Assembly: GCA_037043235.1 (NCBI GenBank)
Contig: JAWRVZ010000102.1
Span: 1,927,001-1,991,000 of the forward strand
Reading direction: 5' to 3'
Length of the DNA stretch: 64,000 nucleotides
Source: Rhodeus uyekii
Lineage: Eukaryota; Chordata; Actinopteri; Cypriniformes; Acheilognathidae
In this document: positions 34,901 to 48,800 of the stretch, piece by piece
Layout of the letters: every line of letters begins with the position of its first letter
How positions within the stretch are numbered: position 1 is the first letter of the stretch
Translations under genes and position numbers: made by a program
Notes under the pieces: generated by a model
What the model was told of the DNA's origin: nothing
Database searches by the model: none
What the model saw: the letters and a program-made list of their open reading frames with translations, nothing else

Positions 34901-37900
34901 AAAGATACAGTAATACCTCGGTTTACGATCGACTTGGTATACGAGCAAATCGGTGTACGAGCATGGAGGGTCGAATCGGTGTACGATAAAAAATTTCCCT
35001 CACCCATGCGCAGTTCTGCGTCGAAAAGATCCCTTTATCACCCCTTAACTCGTTAATTCTCTCAGTGTCTCTCAGTTTGGGAGCATCATTCACCACAGTG
35101 CATTATTTTATAAGTTGTTGTGAATATTATTACTTGTGAATATGATGAAACTTTATTAATGGAGCATGTTACCAACACCACACATTGCATACTAATGAGA
35201 CTCACGTGTGTTCACAGTCCAACGCACCCAATGACGTTCTTAAAGGGCCATACACTTTTAGAGAACAGCATACTATAACAGTTATAACTCTGAACAGATC
35301 ATATACATAAGTGATTTACAGCGGTTTTACCTCGTGTTGTTGCATTAATTGTGATCGCTATTCTTCACGTTGTAATATCGTTACAAATGTTGAAGGAACT
35401 AGTTGATCTGATGTGTTCAATAAGTGTTAAGTTAACAGTCTTGTCACTTTAAGAGGGCGGGGTTTCAGTCGGCGCTAGAGAGAGTGGAGTTGTGAGGGAT
35501 TAGAGAGCTCGTAAGCAGAGATAGTTTTGATTCTTCTGTTATGTACAGCGTGGGTTGAAGCCAGAACCGCAATCCGATAGTTCTCAATAAAATCTCTGAA
35601 TGAGAAGGAACCTGTCTGGTTATTAAAAGAAGCAACGCTAGTGAAATATATAAGCAGTAACAGCCCACCCCCCCTCCCCTCCCCTCTCGTCTCGATCATG
35701 CCAGCAGTGAAGAGGTAAAGTGCGTGTTACAGTAAATAGTTAATATGACAGTTAATGACAGTTAATGACAGTTAAACTCTAAAAATACTTAATTAGTATT
35801 TATATGAGATCTTAATGGTTATCATTTTAAATGTAATTAATAGGTTAAAACCAAAAAAATATTTAAAATGGGCATTTATGGTCGTGTGGAACGAATCAAG
35901 TGATTTTTAGTGAGTTCTTATGGGGGAAATTGTTTTGGAGAAAATTGTTTTGCTGAAAATTGTTTTGCTCTTGGAACGAATTAAACTCGTAAACCGAGGT
36001 ATTACTGTATTAGAAAACAATCAATATACTATTCTAGTGCTGTCTTATTATTATTGTTGTCTCTCTGTCCATGTATCCATCTATGAAAACAAACATTATT
36101 TCAGTAACATTAATAAAACATTCTTTTAAAGATATCTGGTCTTTCATAATGTTCTCAAAACCTTACATTATACACAGAACATTTTTTTCCTGAAAGATTT
36201 AGTTGGATTGCTTGTCTCACAATATTATATGTTTTCAGAATATTAAGAAATAACCCATTATGTTTCCAAAATGCTAAAATAAAATGTTACATTTTGTCCT
36301 AAAAAGCTTTTAAAACGATGTGGAAAATATGTTCAGAGAACATTCAGAAATAATGTTTTTATTAACCTTAGCTCATTTCATAATGCCTAATAATATTATT
36401 TATTTTCTTCTAAAACATTTTATTGAAATAAAGGCATACATTTGACCATTCATTCAGAATCAAACACATTAGCTTTAGGAATTCTATAAATCACATAATA
36501 AACAAAACTACATTCACAAGCTACAAAACATACCTCTCAATTACATTGGATTTCTGGAAGTCAACAACATGCATTATCTTATCCTGATTTTTGGCACCAG
36601 ACAAAATAAACTACAAAGCTCTGATTCACAGCACTCTGGCTTTCCCAACTAATACAGAAAGCAGACGCCACCGTGATAGTCCGATTGACAATATTTGGAA
36701 AACTATCTTGTTTCTATGGTGAAATATTGTTGCCTTATTGTCAGGACAAATACTGAAGTTGAGCCAAAGTTCAAAATTGAAAAGCAGAAATTATGGTGGA
36801 TGTTAAATTATGGCACATTCTTGATACATATTAGAAGAATGTAAGAAAAGTATAAACCCAATGAACCTAGATTTTCCAGGTTTCTCAATTCAGGAATTCA
36901 GCCTGCTTTCATACTGAAGATTGCAAGTCAAAACAAAAATACAGTATATTTTTGTTGAGTTGCAATCTTCAGTGAGAAAGCAGGGTGAGAATTTAAACTT
37001 TATGCAGGTCACATCTCTCTCTCTCTCTCTAAGATGAATGAGAGAGTATCTATAAAAACAATGATCTTCAATGACTTCCTACCTTTGTATCCTAGGACAG
37101 CCACAGCTATGGTGAGGAGTGCACAAAGCACATACAGAAGGGCAATTGCCACCCTCAGGGCCCAGTCATTTTTACATTTAGTGCATTCACTTCCCTCCTG
37201 GATACCTGTGACAACAAAAACAACACTGCATCAAACATTGAACATGCTTTGCATGATGTAAAAGCATATCCTTCAATCCCTCATTTTAAAATAACAACTC
37301 AAACTCTGACAGAAGCAATCAGAAAACTGCTTCTGGTTCCTTAAATGGATAGCTCACTCACTAGTCATCTTCATTTACTCACCCTAATGTTGTTCTAAAC
37401 CTGTATGACTTTCTTATGCATGACACACACACAAAAAAAAAAAGATATTATGAAGAATTTAAGTTCCCCCCAGCAGGGTCCAATGTTGTTTTGGAACCCA
37501 CTGACTTTTACTTTATGAATACAAAAAAATATGTAAAATATCTTTTGATATTTGCATATATACAATGTAAAAAAAGAAAAAAAATTGACAATTTTTGTAT
37601 AACTTTTCTCTTGCATTAGCATGGTTTTATGGTCTTTCTAATCATTATGCTTGACATGTTAATGATGACCTATGGTTTTCATTTAAGGTTTTAGACTTAA
37701 GATGTAGGATGTTAAGCCAAACACCTGAAACACCGTCAGGAAAACTACAAATCAACTATTTCAGCGATTCCACGGAAAGCAGCTTTAGAAATCATGGTGT
37801 TTCACCACATAATGGTGTAAGCGAAAAACTGCCCCTATAATGGTTTGTTTTCAAGAGTCAAGCTTAAACTACACCATCGGGGCTTACTGTGGCGTGAGAC

Positions 37901-40900
37901 CACGTGTCATGCCAGTCCTGAACAAGAATGACTGATTTGTGTCAGTATGGTTCAGATTACCATTGAGCCGATTACCATTTGTTTCCCCCTTCAATCCAGA
38001 GGGAAAAAGCGGTCAACCATAAATGGTGTCCCACTAGGACAATCAACAAGTTTGAATGATCCATAACAGACTATGACGTCAAATTCGCCACATGCTGCAT
38101 GTTTTTGTGGCAGCAAAGAGTAAAGTGGACCCCTGTTGTGTTTAAGTTGAGGCTTAGCAAATAAACATGTCCACTATCTCCAGAAAAACTCCAGACATCC
38201 AACAACAAGGCTCACATCCTTGTTTGACTTATCAGCAGATAGTCGAGTGGCAGCCATGGCATCCAGATCAGGCAAAAAATGAAAGCCCCAGGAGAGAGCT
38301 GGGGGGTGGGCAGGTCGTTGAGGAGCTTGTACTTAGACCCACACATCTGTGTAAACATCATGGCAGAGCTCCTCAAAGGGCCCTCCGAGCTATGGCCCCG
38401 GATGTAGGGGGGGGGGGGGGGGGAGGTGAGTTGGTCTGTGCGGGGGAGATCAGAGGAGGCCTCGCTCAACTATAACCAAACCGCACCATGTAAACAAGCA
38501 ACACTACAGTCTCTGGCTATGGGTCACTGGGGTGTACAAGGGAGATAAAGAAAAGAAAACAATAAATGCATCACTTCTACATCGCTTTCTCTTTTTCTCT
38601 AGACATGGACAAATAGCTCCCAACATAAAGCACTGAAGCTAGATTAACCAGACAGTTTGCTCCTTTTCACATATGCTTTCAAAATCAGCAGGGAAAAGCT
38701 GATTTCACTGAAGAAATACAGATGTGCTCTGTCAGATAGCTGGAATTCCAAGATGGGACACTTCAATTTGCACTCTGAAACAACAGAACAAGGAAACAAG
38801 AAAACATGTTCCACTTACAACAAGGATTGAGAATGAGAACTGCTTCTCAATCATTCATTCATTCATTTATTTGGTAAATTCTTTTTCTGAATATTTACTC
38901 CTTTAAGGGATAGTTCACCCCAAAATTTGACAAAACTTATGAGATCATTCATCTTTTCTTTCATCTAGGTCTCAACACAAAATAAGACATTTTAAAGAAT
39001 GTTGGTAAACAAACAGTTGACGGTAGCCATTAAATTCCATTGTAGGAAAAAAAATACTATGGAAGCCAAGAGTTTGGAACATGACATTGAGTAAATGATC
39101 ACAGAATTTAACTTCTTATCTCTTTAAAGGCACAAAAACAATTGTTAAAATATCCCTTAAGTAACTAGATTTGTTCTATACAGGAATTTGAATCCAACTT
39201 GTTCATTTCTTCAAGATTCCCATCCTTAAAAAAATTTCTTGTTCAAACCTCTTACACATATACCAAATACATTAATGCAGTCTGTGTGGAACGTGCATGA
39301 CAACATTATCTATAAACATTCTGACACACATTTAAAAACCCACACATTTAATGTTTGAAACACACACATGGAAAAACCTATAAGGGAAAAGCAAACTGAG
39401 GCCATGGAATGGATGACCATACCTTACCCTTTACTACAGAGCTTTAGGGAGGGTCTGGAAAGTGGCTAGTGTCTATTTCAACAGGCCTACAGTGATTGGT
39501 TCAGGTAATTCCCAATGAGAAAATAACTAGTCAAACAGTCTGAATTCAATTCAATTAAATTCACATTTATTTATATAGCGCTTTTCACAATGCATTTCGT
39601 TTCAAAGCAGTTTTAGGGAATATTTATACATCTACATTACAGTTTAGAGTGATCCGTTATGAGAGGTGACTGTCCAAGTTGTGCATTTCAGAAATGTACA
39701 CATACAAATGAATCACACAGTTTTAATTCAAGGCAGAAACAATGAGCTCATTGAAGTAAATAATGTTGATGTTAATGTTAAGAAATGACTAAGATGTATA
39801 GAAAAATGTAGCATTTTTGCATGTTGATTCTGAGTTGCATCATCTGAAGGATTTTGAGTCATCTCTTCACGAGTGTTGAGGCATAGTTTGTATCCAAACT
39901 GGAGCTAACATACTCTCTAGTTGGGCATCCCAATAAAAAACCGAAAAGCAAATGGAAAATAATTATCGTAGCTGCTGGTCATAACATTTAGCAAAGATAA
40001 TTATGTGTATTTGATCTGATACAACTGGAGTACATGATTATAAGATTATCCGCACAATTGAGTGGACATGACTTTTAGTATTTTAGACATAAATGGGTCT
40101 CTAATTTGCTAATTCATTTGGATTTAACTGAGGTTTCTTAATGGAGAGGCTTGATAACTGCCAGCTTGAATGTTTTTGGGACATAACCTAGAGATAAAGA
40201 CGAGTTAATAATATTGAGAAGAGGCTCTTCTGCTACAGGTAACAACTCTTTCAGTAGTTTAGTGGGAATTGGATCTAATAAACATGTTCTTGGGTTAGGT
40301 GCACTGATAATGTTCATTTATAGTTGTAATGCACTGCAATTGCTCTTGAGGGGTGATAATTGAGACCGAATCATTAAACTCTGCTAAAGGTTGTACAGAT
40401 AATTTTTTGTCTTTCCAAACGATTCCAAAATACCTCTGAATTAATTTGTTTGTATTTGGGCTTCTCTAATATGAGTAATACCATTGTACCATGGTGGAGT
40501 ACTTTTCTCTCTAACCTTTTATAATTTTATGGGTGCAAGAGTTTCTAATGTACTAGAGAAAATGGTACCCATTCTGTTGCTCATTACCTCAAGTTAATTT
40601 ATTTGTTTGGGTACAGTGTGCAGCTGAGACAGTTCAGGTAGGTTATTTGTGAATCTATCTTTAGTGGTTGAGATAATTGTTCAACCTGGTTAATGATGCA
40701 GTGCAATATGGCAAATCTCAGCAGTTTCAAGGCAGTGATCAGTGACATCACTTTGAGGTAGACATTTTGCTTGACACCCAATAGGAGTTTAATAAATCTG
40801 TAAACCTAACCCCTAACACATCGTTTCTATTATAGGTCTGAGAGAAAATCTGGAAAATCTTTTAAGGAATCCATATAAAGTCTATACACAGTAGCCAAAG

Positions 40901-43900
40901 CATGAGATAGTAGGGATTTTTTTCAACCAAAAAAAAAGTGACATTTAGCACAAGCACTTAAAATAAATGAAATTAAATCCCTGTCCTGTTTTCTCGGTAG
41001 CATTAAGAATACCTCTATAGACTGTTGCAATACCGCCGTCACAACCAATCAGACAGGACTTCGTAGCCTGGTGGAATAGACTCATTAAGACCGAAATAAT
41101 AATTTGCTTTAAGCCAGGTTTCAGTATGGCAGAGTAAATCAAAACTATCATCTGTGATCATTTCATTTATAATAACCACCTTAGGTGTGAATGATGTAAT
41201 ATTTATAAGCTTTAAAGATAATTTGTGGATAAAACATTTTGATTTTCTTGTTTTATCAAAATCAGATTTTTTGTCTAGTTTTTCCTTCTCACTATTCAGG
41301 GAACAGACACAGTTGCTACAAAACAGACCCCACCCACACACACACACACACACACAACTGAAGTTAGAGTATAACATATAAAAGCCAAATCCTACTGTAT
41401 GTTAATGTACATTGGATGACTGCTGTCCTAGTCAACACTTCAGAGTTTGAATCCTACAGAACTCATGATGGATCATATTAAAAGTTGGAGAACAAAAGTG
41501 CTGCTTTAACTCTGAGATGAGGTTGTTAAGCTGTGGCAGGAGATTGGGAGAGAGAGAGAGAGAAACACTGAGGTCCGCATCCATGCCTGTGCAACAGCTG
41601 GGTTTCATTTGGACTCAGGAAGTCGCTCAAAGAAAATTCCTATACTTCTCTTTTTTTCTTTGTACCTGCTATAAGAGCCACAAACCCAATGCAACAGAAC
41701 ACTTGTGATGGAAATTTCCATGCCAACAAAAAGAGAATTTTCCACATATCTTGTCCACTACCTATACAAACTCCCAATTAATCTGGTATTTACAGAATAT
41801 AACTTGTATTTATCTTATAAGAAAAAACATTATTGTCAGCATTTTAGAGATTTTCTTTTTAAATTCCAGTTTCAACTTGGTTCTATTAGAAACAAGGGAA
41901 ATAGAGTAAGAGGGAGGATGGCCAACCATGATCACATCCTTATTCCTGGACGATGAGACAAATGTAGTTAAAAGTGAGAAATCACCTAAGATCTCCCAAG
42001 GCTGTCTAATTTGGCTTCACAGAAACCATAAATGTCTCAAGCAGCTTTTACAATTAGTATTATTTTTTTAATTTCCTTGCACATTTACTGTGGGTGGATA
42101 ATTCATAATTATGTTTAATGATGTCTTCCTTAAAGTTAAAATATTTGAGCTATTGTGACCTACAGTTTGAAAGCTAATGAAGATTTACAGATACATTAAG
42201 CAAATCTGAGGAATGAACTCCTCAAGGTCTGATCAGAGTTCAGGCTTTAAGAAAAACAAACATTTTGTCATTTGATAATTATAGCCATATTTGCATGATC
42301 TGGATGCAAAAAACATGCAAAAGCTGTGATAATAAAGTACTTCTCATAATTTCATTCGAGAATTACCTCCACTGATTTTATGTTGGTCATTGTTTTGTGA
42401 CTGCACACATCTTGAAGAACAGAAGTGCGAAATGATTAAACAAAATGGATTGCCAACCCTGAGAGCAAACAGTTTAACAAACATGGTCAACAAGTAAAAA
42501 CAGACCGAGTTAATTTGAAGATGAAACAAATTCTTACTGTATGCCACTGCGGTTTATTTCAACATGAGAAAACAATGAGTTTCGTCAAGTTAAATATAAA
42601 CTGAGTCTATCCCCATGTGGCCACTCCTAACATCTGGAATCATCACTCACAGCAAGATTAAAATAAAATACTATTTGCATGCAATTCTTTTCAATTGTAT
42701 AGCCTCAGAAATAGCACATTTTGTGTATCTGGTGAACATCTCTGGATCCAATCATCATGCCCCCAGTGTCCCTCATTAAAAGCTCCCTCTCTGGAATGTT
42801 AACAAGTAAACGCTTTAAAAAAGGGGGTATAACTACAGAGACAAATTACTACACCATTATGTTTATAAACCTCTGAACTGTACTGCTCCACACCACTAGC
42901 ATGCATCAACATTTTTTCCCCTTTTTTGACAGCAAACAGGTTTAAAGCACTTTAAATGGGCACAACCATCCGGAGCTTATTAAGGAGAGAGAGAGACGGG
43001 CAGGAGGGCAAAGGATGCAAGAAAACATTTGATACATCATCTCTCCATGCCAAGGACTGAAGCTCAGCTTACGGTTTGGAAGCAAGGAATGCTTTTCCTA
43101 AAAAAACTCATTTTCGATAACCCAGATATAGAAAGTGAATTCTGTTGAGATGTTAACTTATGAACAGCTTGAACATGCCACTGAATCTGGTGTATCCATG
43201 TGGAATAGGTCTGAACCCAACAGCACAACAGCATAGACCAATAGCAGTGGAGCATTTTGATTGAACGAGTAGATTCATGAGATTGGTCATAATTTGCATT
43301 TACATTTCTGCATTTGGCAGATGCTTTTATCCAAAGCGATTAACATTGCATTCAGGGAAAACATTCTAATCAGTTCTCGCTTTCCCTCAAACCCATGACC
43401 TTGGCATTGTTGGCGCCAATGCTCTACTGTTTGAGCTACAGGAACGTTTATTTTGTATATTGTTACACACTCGTGGTTGTGTCACGGCATAAAGTCTTTG
43501 TTTGCATGTTTACTTGTCTATGCTCAAATGCAATCAGACACATGCAGTTTTTGATACAAGCATATCAACAGCAAGCAATTTAAAGAATGTCTCTGTAGTT
43601 TCTGGATCCCACAGTTTTTTTTAGGACATCAGCAACAAAATAAAGGCATACATAGGAATAAATACTCTCTGGAGTTCAGAGAGAGGCAATAAAGTCTTTC
43701 CTAAGACATTGGCAGAATCACTGGGACACGTGTGGGCTGTTTTCAGCTCCAATTATTTCCTTATGTGATCAAGGCCATGTGCAGTTTTAGAAATCCAGCA
43801 AGACCCCAAAAGAATAAGAGCTAGCGATTGTGAAAACCAGCTTCTCAACAACATAAATAACTTGTAAATGGTCATTCAAGATGAATTAAACATTTTTAGT

Positions 43901-45789
43901 TCTGACAGCTATTAAATTTTTTTTTACGTAGATATATAGATATTTATGTTGAATCCTTGAAATCATCTGTACTGTTTTACTGTAGAAATGCAGTGTAGAA
44001 TAAAGCACAACCTTAAGAGTAAATCATAAAAATGATCTATGGAAAATGTGTGCAGACAAAAAACTGAGATAATTCACAGCCAGACAGACAGGCAGATCCC
44101 ACTCAGAATCGGAGACAGGAAATCAAAATCCAAAGCCAAGAGCCTCTGGCTAATGAGCTAAAAAAAAAAAAAAAAAGAGAATCTGCTCTCAATATTGGTC
44201 TACATAAATGCAAATACCATTAAATCTATTCACTTGCTATTTTCCAAATGGTTCAACAGTATTATGTTTATAACCTGATCCTCACTATATATGAAGTTAT
44301 TCATGATAGGGCCTTAATTTTATGAAATGTAACATCTGTCTTGGGGAGTCAGGCAAAATTTTCATTAAAAACATAGCAAGAAAACAATGTTGGCTTTGAT
44401 ACATGCAGAAATGTTGCAACTTTTTTTGGCAATGACTTAAGTGAAGTGACAAAAGGTCGCCTTGTTCATATTCCAGCACACAATATGTTATTTTTATTGT
44501 TGTTGTTTTTAATTGCACAATACTGAGTTGAAGAACGAATACTCCGGTCTCTTAAAAGAACTAACATTATGTGCAGTCATTGCAGTGTTCTATACATACA
44601 GTGTTACTTAGCATGTTATGGGATGCATCCTTTTGTAAAGCAGAAAAAATATGCATTCATAATTTCAGAGACACACTTTGAAAAAGTCAACAAAATTAGA
44701 TTGTTATGTAGATTCTATCTGCATGTGATTATAGGCGGTGCAGTCATTTTCTGGCATATCTACAGTAGTTGCTATAGTTGAGTGTCAACCAATGCCAAAT
44801 GAGTTTCAAATAAACTGGCCATATGGAGAAACCTGACAGAAAGGTGAATAGTTGCATGCTTATGTACATTATGGCGTCTGGTTTCCTTAAAGCATAAACA
44901 CATGCCTCATTATCCCAACATTAGAAACATTAGGCCAGAGGGGCACATGCCATTATAATCATAAAGGCTCATTCCAGCAGTGCACTTATTAGTAAAACAT
45001 TTGAGTCTGAGCTGCTTCCATAAATCTGCTCCAGTGAGTAGTACAAGCGCTGTCAAACACATTTTTTAAACCTTTTTTCGCAGTGACGTCATAATGCTGT
45101 TACGGTTAACTCACACACACATTTTATTATATATATATATATACTGTGGTACCTCGAGATACGAAATTAATCCGTTCCGAGGCGGCCTTCGTATAATGAG
45201 TTTTTCGTATCTTGGAACACATTTTACATGTAAAATGGCTAATCCGTTCCAAGCCCTCCAAAAACACCCCATTAAATATCATAATAAAGCTAAATTGACC
45301 TATAAACAATGAAATAACGTAAAATGTCGAAGCTTACCTTTCGAGTGAGGCTATCTCCGAAAGTGGCGGCAGAGGAGGCGGATGACAAACGGCACATAAC
45401 GTACGTACACTTAACTTTACGAAAACACATACAAAATTAAAAGTTTCGGGTGCGGAGTGGCTGAGCTAAAGCACGCCAGCACGTACGTATAGAAGATGCA
45501 TGATGGGAGGGATGCTGTCCAATTAGAGAGAAGGATCTCATGGCTTGGCTAGCATCAGGAACCAATGGGAGAGCAGGAGGATGGTGGCGAGTCTACTAGA
45601 ACTAAGATGGCGGTGTGCGGCACGAGTTTCAAAATTGTTATGGGGCGAATATCCGACTTTCAGAAACCTTTCGTATCTTGAAAACATTTAGTATGTAGAG
45701 CAGTAAAAATTTTCGTCTTTGCTTTCGTAACTTGGATTTTTCGTAAGTTGAGCCTTTCGTATCTTGAGGTACTACTGTATATTATATAT

Positions 45790-45856
<67 letters not shown>

Positions 45857-48800
45857 GGTGTGAAAAAAATGTTTGCCACCTTCCTGATTTTTTTTTGGAG
45901 GTTTTTGTTTGTCACATCATCTGTCAGATCATCAAACAGTAAACGCAATGTGCAGTTTTTAAATTAAGGTTGTTATTATTAAGGGAAAACAAAATCCAAA
46001 GGGGTCACACAGGGTCATGGCCTGTGTGAAAATGTGATGCGTTTTGGATTATTGTCCCGCTGGAGAACCCAAGTACGCTTCAGTTTGAGGTCACCAACAG
46101 ATGCCTGGACATTCTCCTTCAGGATTTTTTGGTAGACAGCAGAATTCATGGTTTCATTTATCACAGCAAGTCCTCCAGGTTCTGAAGCAACAAAACACCC
46201 CCAGACCATCACACTACCACCACCATATTTTAGTGTTGGTATGATGTTCTTTTTCTGAAATGCGGTGTTACTTTTATGCAAGATGTAATGGGACACACAC
46301 CTTCCAACTTTTGTCTCTTCAGGCCACAGAGTACTTTCCCAAAAGTCTTAGGGATCATCAGGATGCTTTCTGGCAAAAATTTAGATTAGATTAGCTTTAA
46401 TATTGTTTTTTGCAGGGGCTTTCGTCTTGGAACTCTGCTATGCAGGCCATATTTCGATTTTAAAGATCTTTTCGTTTACTTCACTTTGTCAGGCAGGTCG
46501 TATTTAATTGATTTCTTGATTGAGAACAGGTGTGGCAGTAATCAGGCCTGGGTGTAGCTAGAGAAATTAGACTCAGGTGTGATAAACCACAGTTAAGCTA
46601 TGTTTTAACAAGTGGGGCACAAGGCCATGTAGGTTTGGATTTTGTTTTAAAATACTATCATTTAAATACTGTATTTTGTGTTTAATTGTGTGATCTTTGA
46701 CCAATAAGAAAATTTGTTTGATGATCTGAAACATTTAAGTGTGACAAACATGCAAAAATTCCTCAGCTGTAAGTCACTTTGTATGAAAGCATCTGCTAAA
46801 TTAATAAATGTAAAGGAGTGTTTTATTGTTGCATACTGCATCTGCTGCAGTCTTTAATTACACATACAATTAAAAATAATATCATTTAATTTACATATAG
46901 ACTATTTAAATTTGCTTACCAGATATTTTTGTAGCTAAATTAAGTAATTTAGAATTTCTAACTAATTTTGATTAAAACAGAATGGTTTTATACAGTATAC
47001 ACTAGTACAAAAGTATGCAACATAAAGCAGAATTCAAATGTAGTATAACTTAACAGCCTCAAGAGTAAAACATTTACTTTAAAGAGAGTCTTGAAGGACT
47101 CAAACTAATGACCTCATTGATAGAAATCAAATGACGAAATAAAGGTTTGCTTTTAGTCTTTTCCAGTTATGTTTTATAAGGAACTGAGAAGAGAGCATAC
47201 TGCTGGGGCTAATGAAAAGAACACCTCCCACAAATGCACTGTTGCCTGAACCGATTTTCAATACGGCTCATTGCTCTTGACAGTAATGTGATGTCATCTA
47301 GATGTATCCAAGGAGATTCAAAACAGCCCCCTCATTCAGAACACTGTAATGATCTGGAATCCGGCCCTGAACTTTCATGACAGAGAAAGAGGGGGGCAAA
47401 GACCCTCTGAGAGCTAGTCCAGATTATTTTTGGGTCTGGATAAATGTAGTCATAAATGTAGTGACTCTCCTCAGAGACATGATATCCTCATGATCATTTA
47501 ATTGTTATGTACATGTTTCTTCAACAACACATAATAAGCGGACGATAAGAGAGTGACCACAGAGCCATAGTTATATTACACACTGATTTACAATACGACT
47601 CTGTCAGTTGAAAATCATGACTTTCCTGTTTTCTGCATGCACAATTACTGGGTGACATTTGTTTCATGTTTTCAGTCTCAGAGGTATGATCTCATTTCGT
47701 CAGTATGCTTTGCCAAAGAACACGCTTGGCAACAAAAAGGCAATAGAGACCCTTCAATACAGTGAATTACAGCACTAAACAATGATCCTTCAAGGAATTA
47801 ATGGCATAGTTCAGAGTAAGTCAACAATTCCTGCATCCAAATTCAAACGGAGCAAAACCAAAACAGGGATTAAAGAGTCAGTTCAATAAAAAAATGAAAC
47901 TTATGTCATTACTTACTCACCCTCATGTCGTTTCAAACCTCTAAGACCGTTGTTCATCATTGGAACACAAATGAAGATATTTTTGATGAAATTTGAGAGC
48001 TTTCTGTTCCTCTGTTGACAGCTACGCAACTACCACTTTGACGCTTAAAAATGTTCATAAAGAAATCGTAAAACGAATCCATGTGAATTGAGTGGTTTAG
48101 TTTTATTTAAACAGCAGCAGTCTCATCTAAATGCAGCAATTGTTTACTGTTATACCAAGTAAAAACAAAAAGAAAAAAAACTGAAGACCTTCAAAGAACA
48201 GAAAAACTGTGTTAACAACAACAACAACAGACAACTAGTAGACAGGGCTTAAATACACGCCAAACTGAGGAACAAACAAAACTAATTAACAACACATACT
48301 TGGAAAAAAAAAGAACACAATCAATGACCGTAGAGACAGAAGAGCAGAGGACAGGGGAAAACATGGAGGATGCCTCCAGGGTGGAGTTCAGGGGGCTGGG
48401 GCCAGGGCGGTTTCAGCATGTGGCTGAGCTCTGGAGCTCTGGACTAAGGAGCTTGTCTTGCTGGAGCAGACTGGGGAATGAGGATCACTGGAGGAACAGT
48501 GTTGGTCTCCTCGACCTTACCGACAGTGTAGGGCGAGCCGAAGCCCTGCAGCACCTGGTCTAGGTACCACTCTAGAGTCACACCCACGTTTCCTGCTGGT
48601 ACGAACGGCCAAATCTCAGGGTCCAGACCCTTCCAGAAGAGATTCATAAGGTCTTCCTCTGAACAGAGCACAACTCCTCCACATACATGATGCTGAAGGT
48701 AGGGCTACTAGATTTGAGGTTTGTTTTTCTGGTCACACTCACCGGTTGTGACAGAAGGGCAAAAGAGCATCTAAATGCAGGACTCATTTATTTTCAGTTT

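Larger units (their letters stand above)
33413..37082 (-). other. colec12: colec12 intron 3
   Basis: A 3.7-kb intron. It contains the pogo-like element at 34908-36007 and an 83-nt hairpin at 36902-36984, only about 100 nt from the exon 3 donor. The rest shows no recognised feature. Confidence 0.85.

Noticed and set aside
38160..38475. Possible coding exon next to the poly-G run
   Set aside because: The open frame has no homology I recognise and crosses the homopolymer; no matching splice partners.
41039..41377. Small host protein with an endonuclease-like motif
   Set aside because: It is the endonuclease fragment of a minus-strand LINE, with reverse transcriptase remnants downstream and the usual 3' tail.
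45748..45967. Threonine/histidine-repeat frames
   Set aside because: Artefacts of the CA microsatellite.
46015..46296. Host gene with a transposase-like domain
   Set aside because: Flanking inverted repeats and missing halves show a dead Tc1-like copy.
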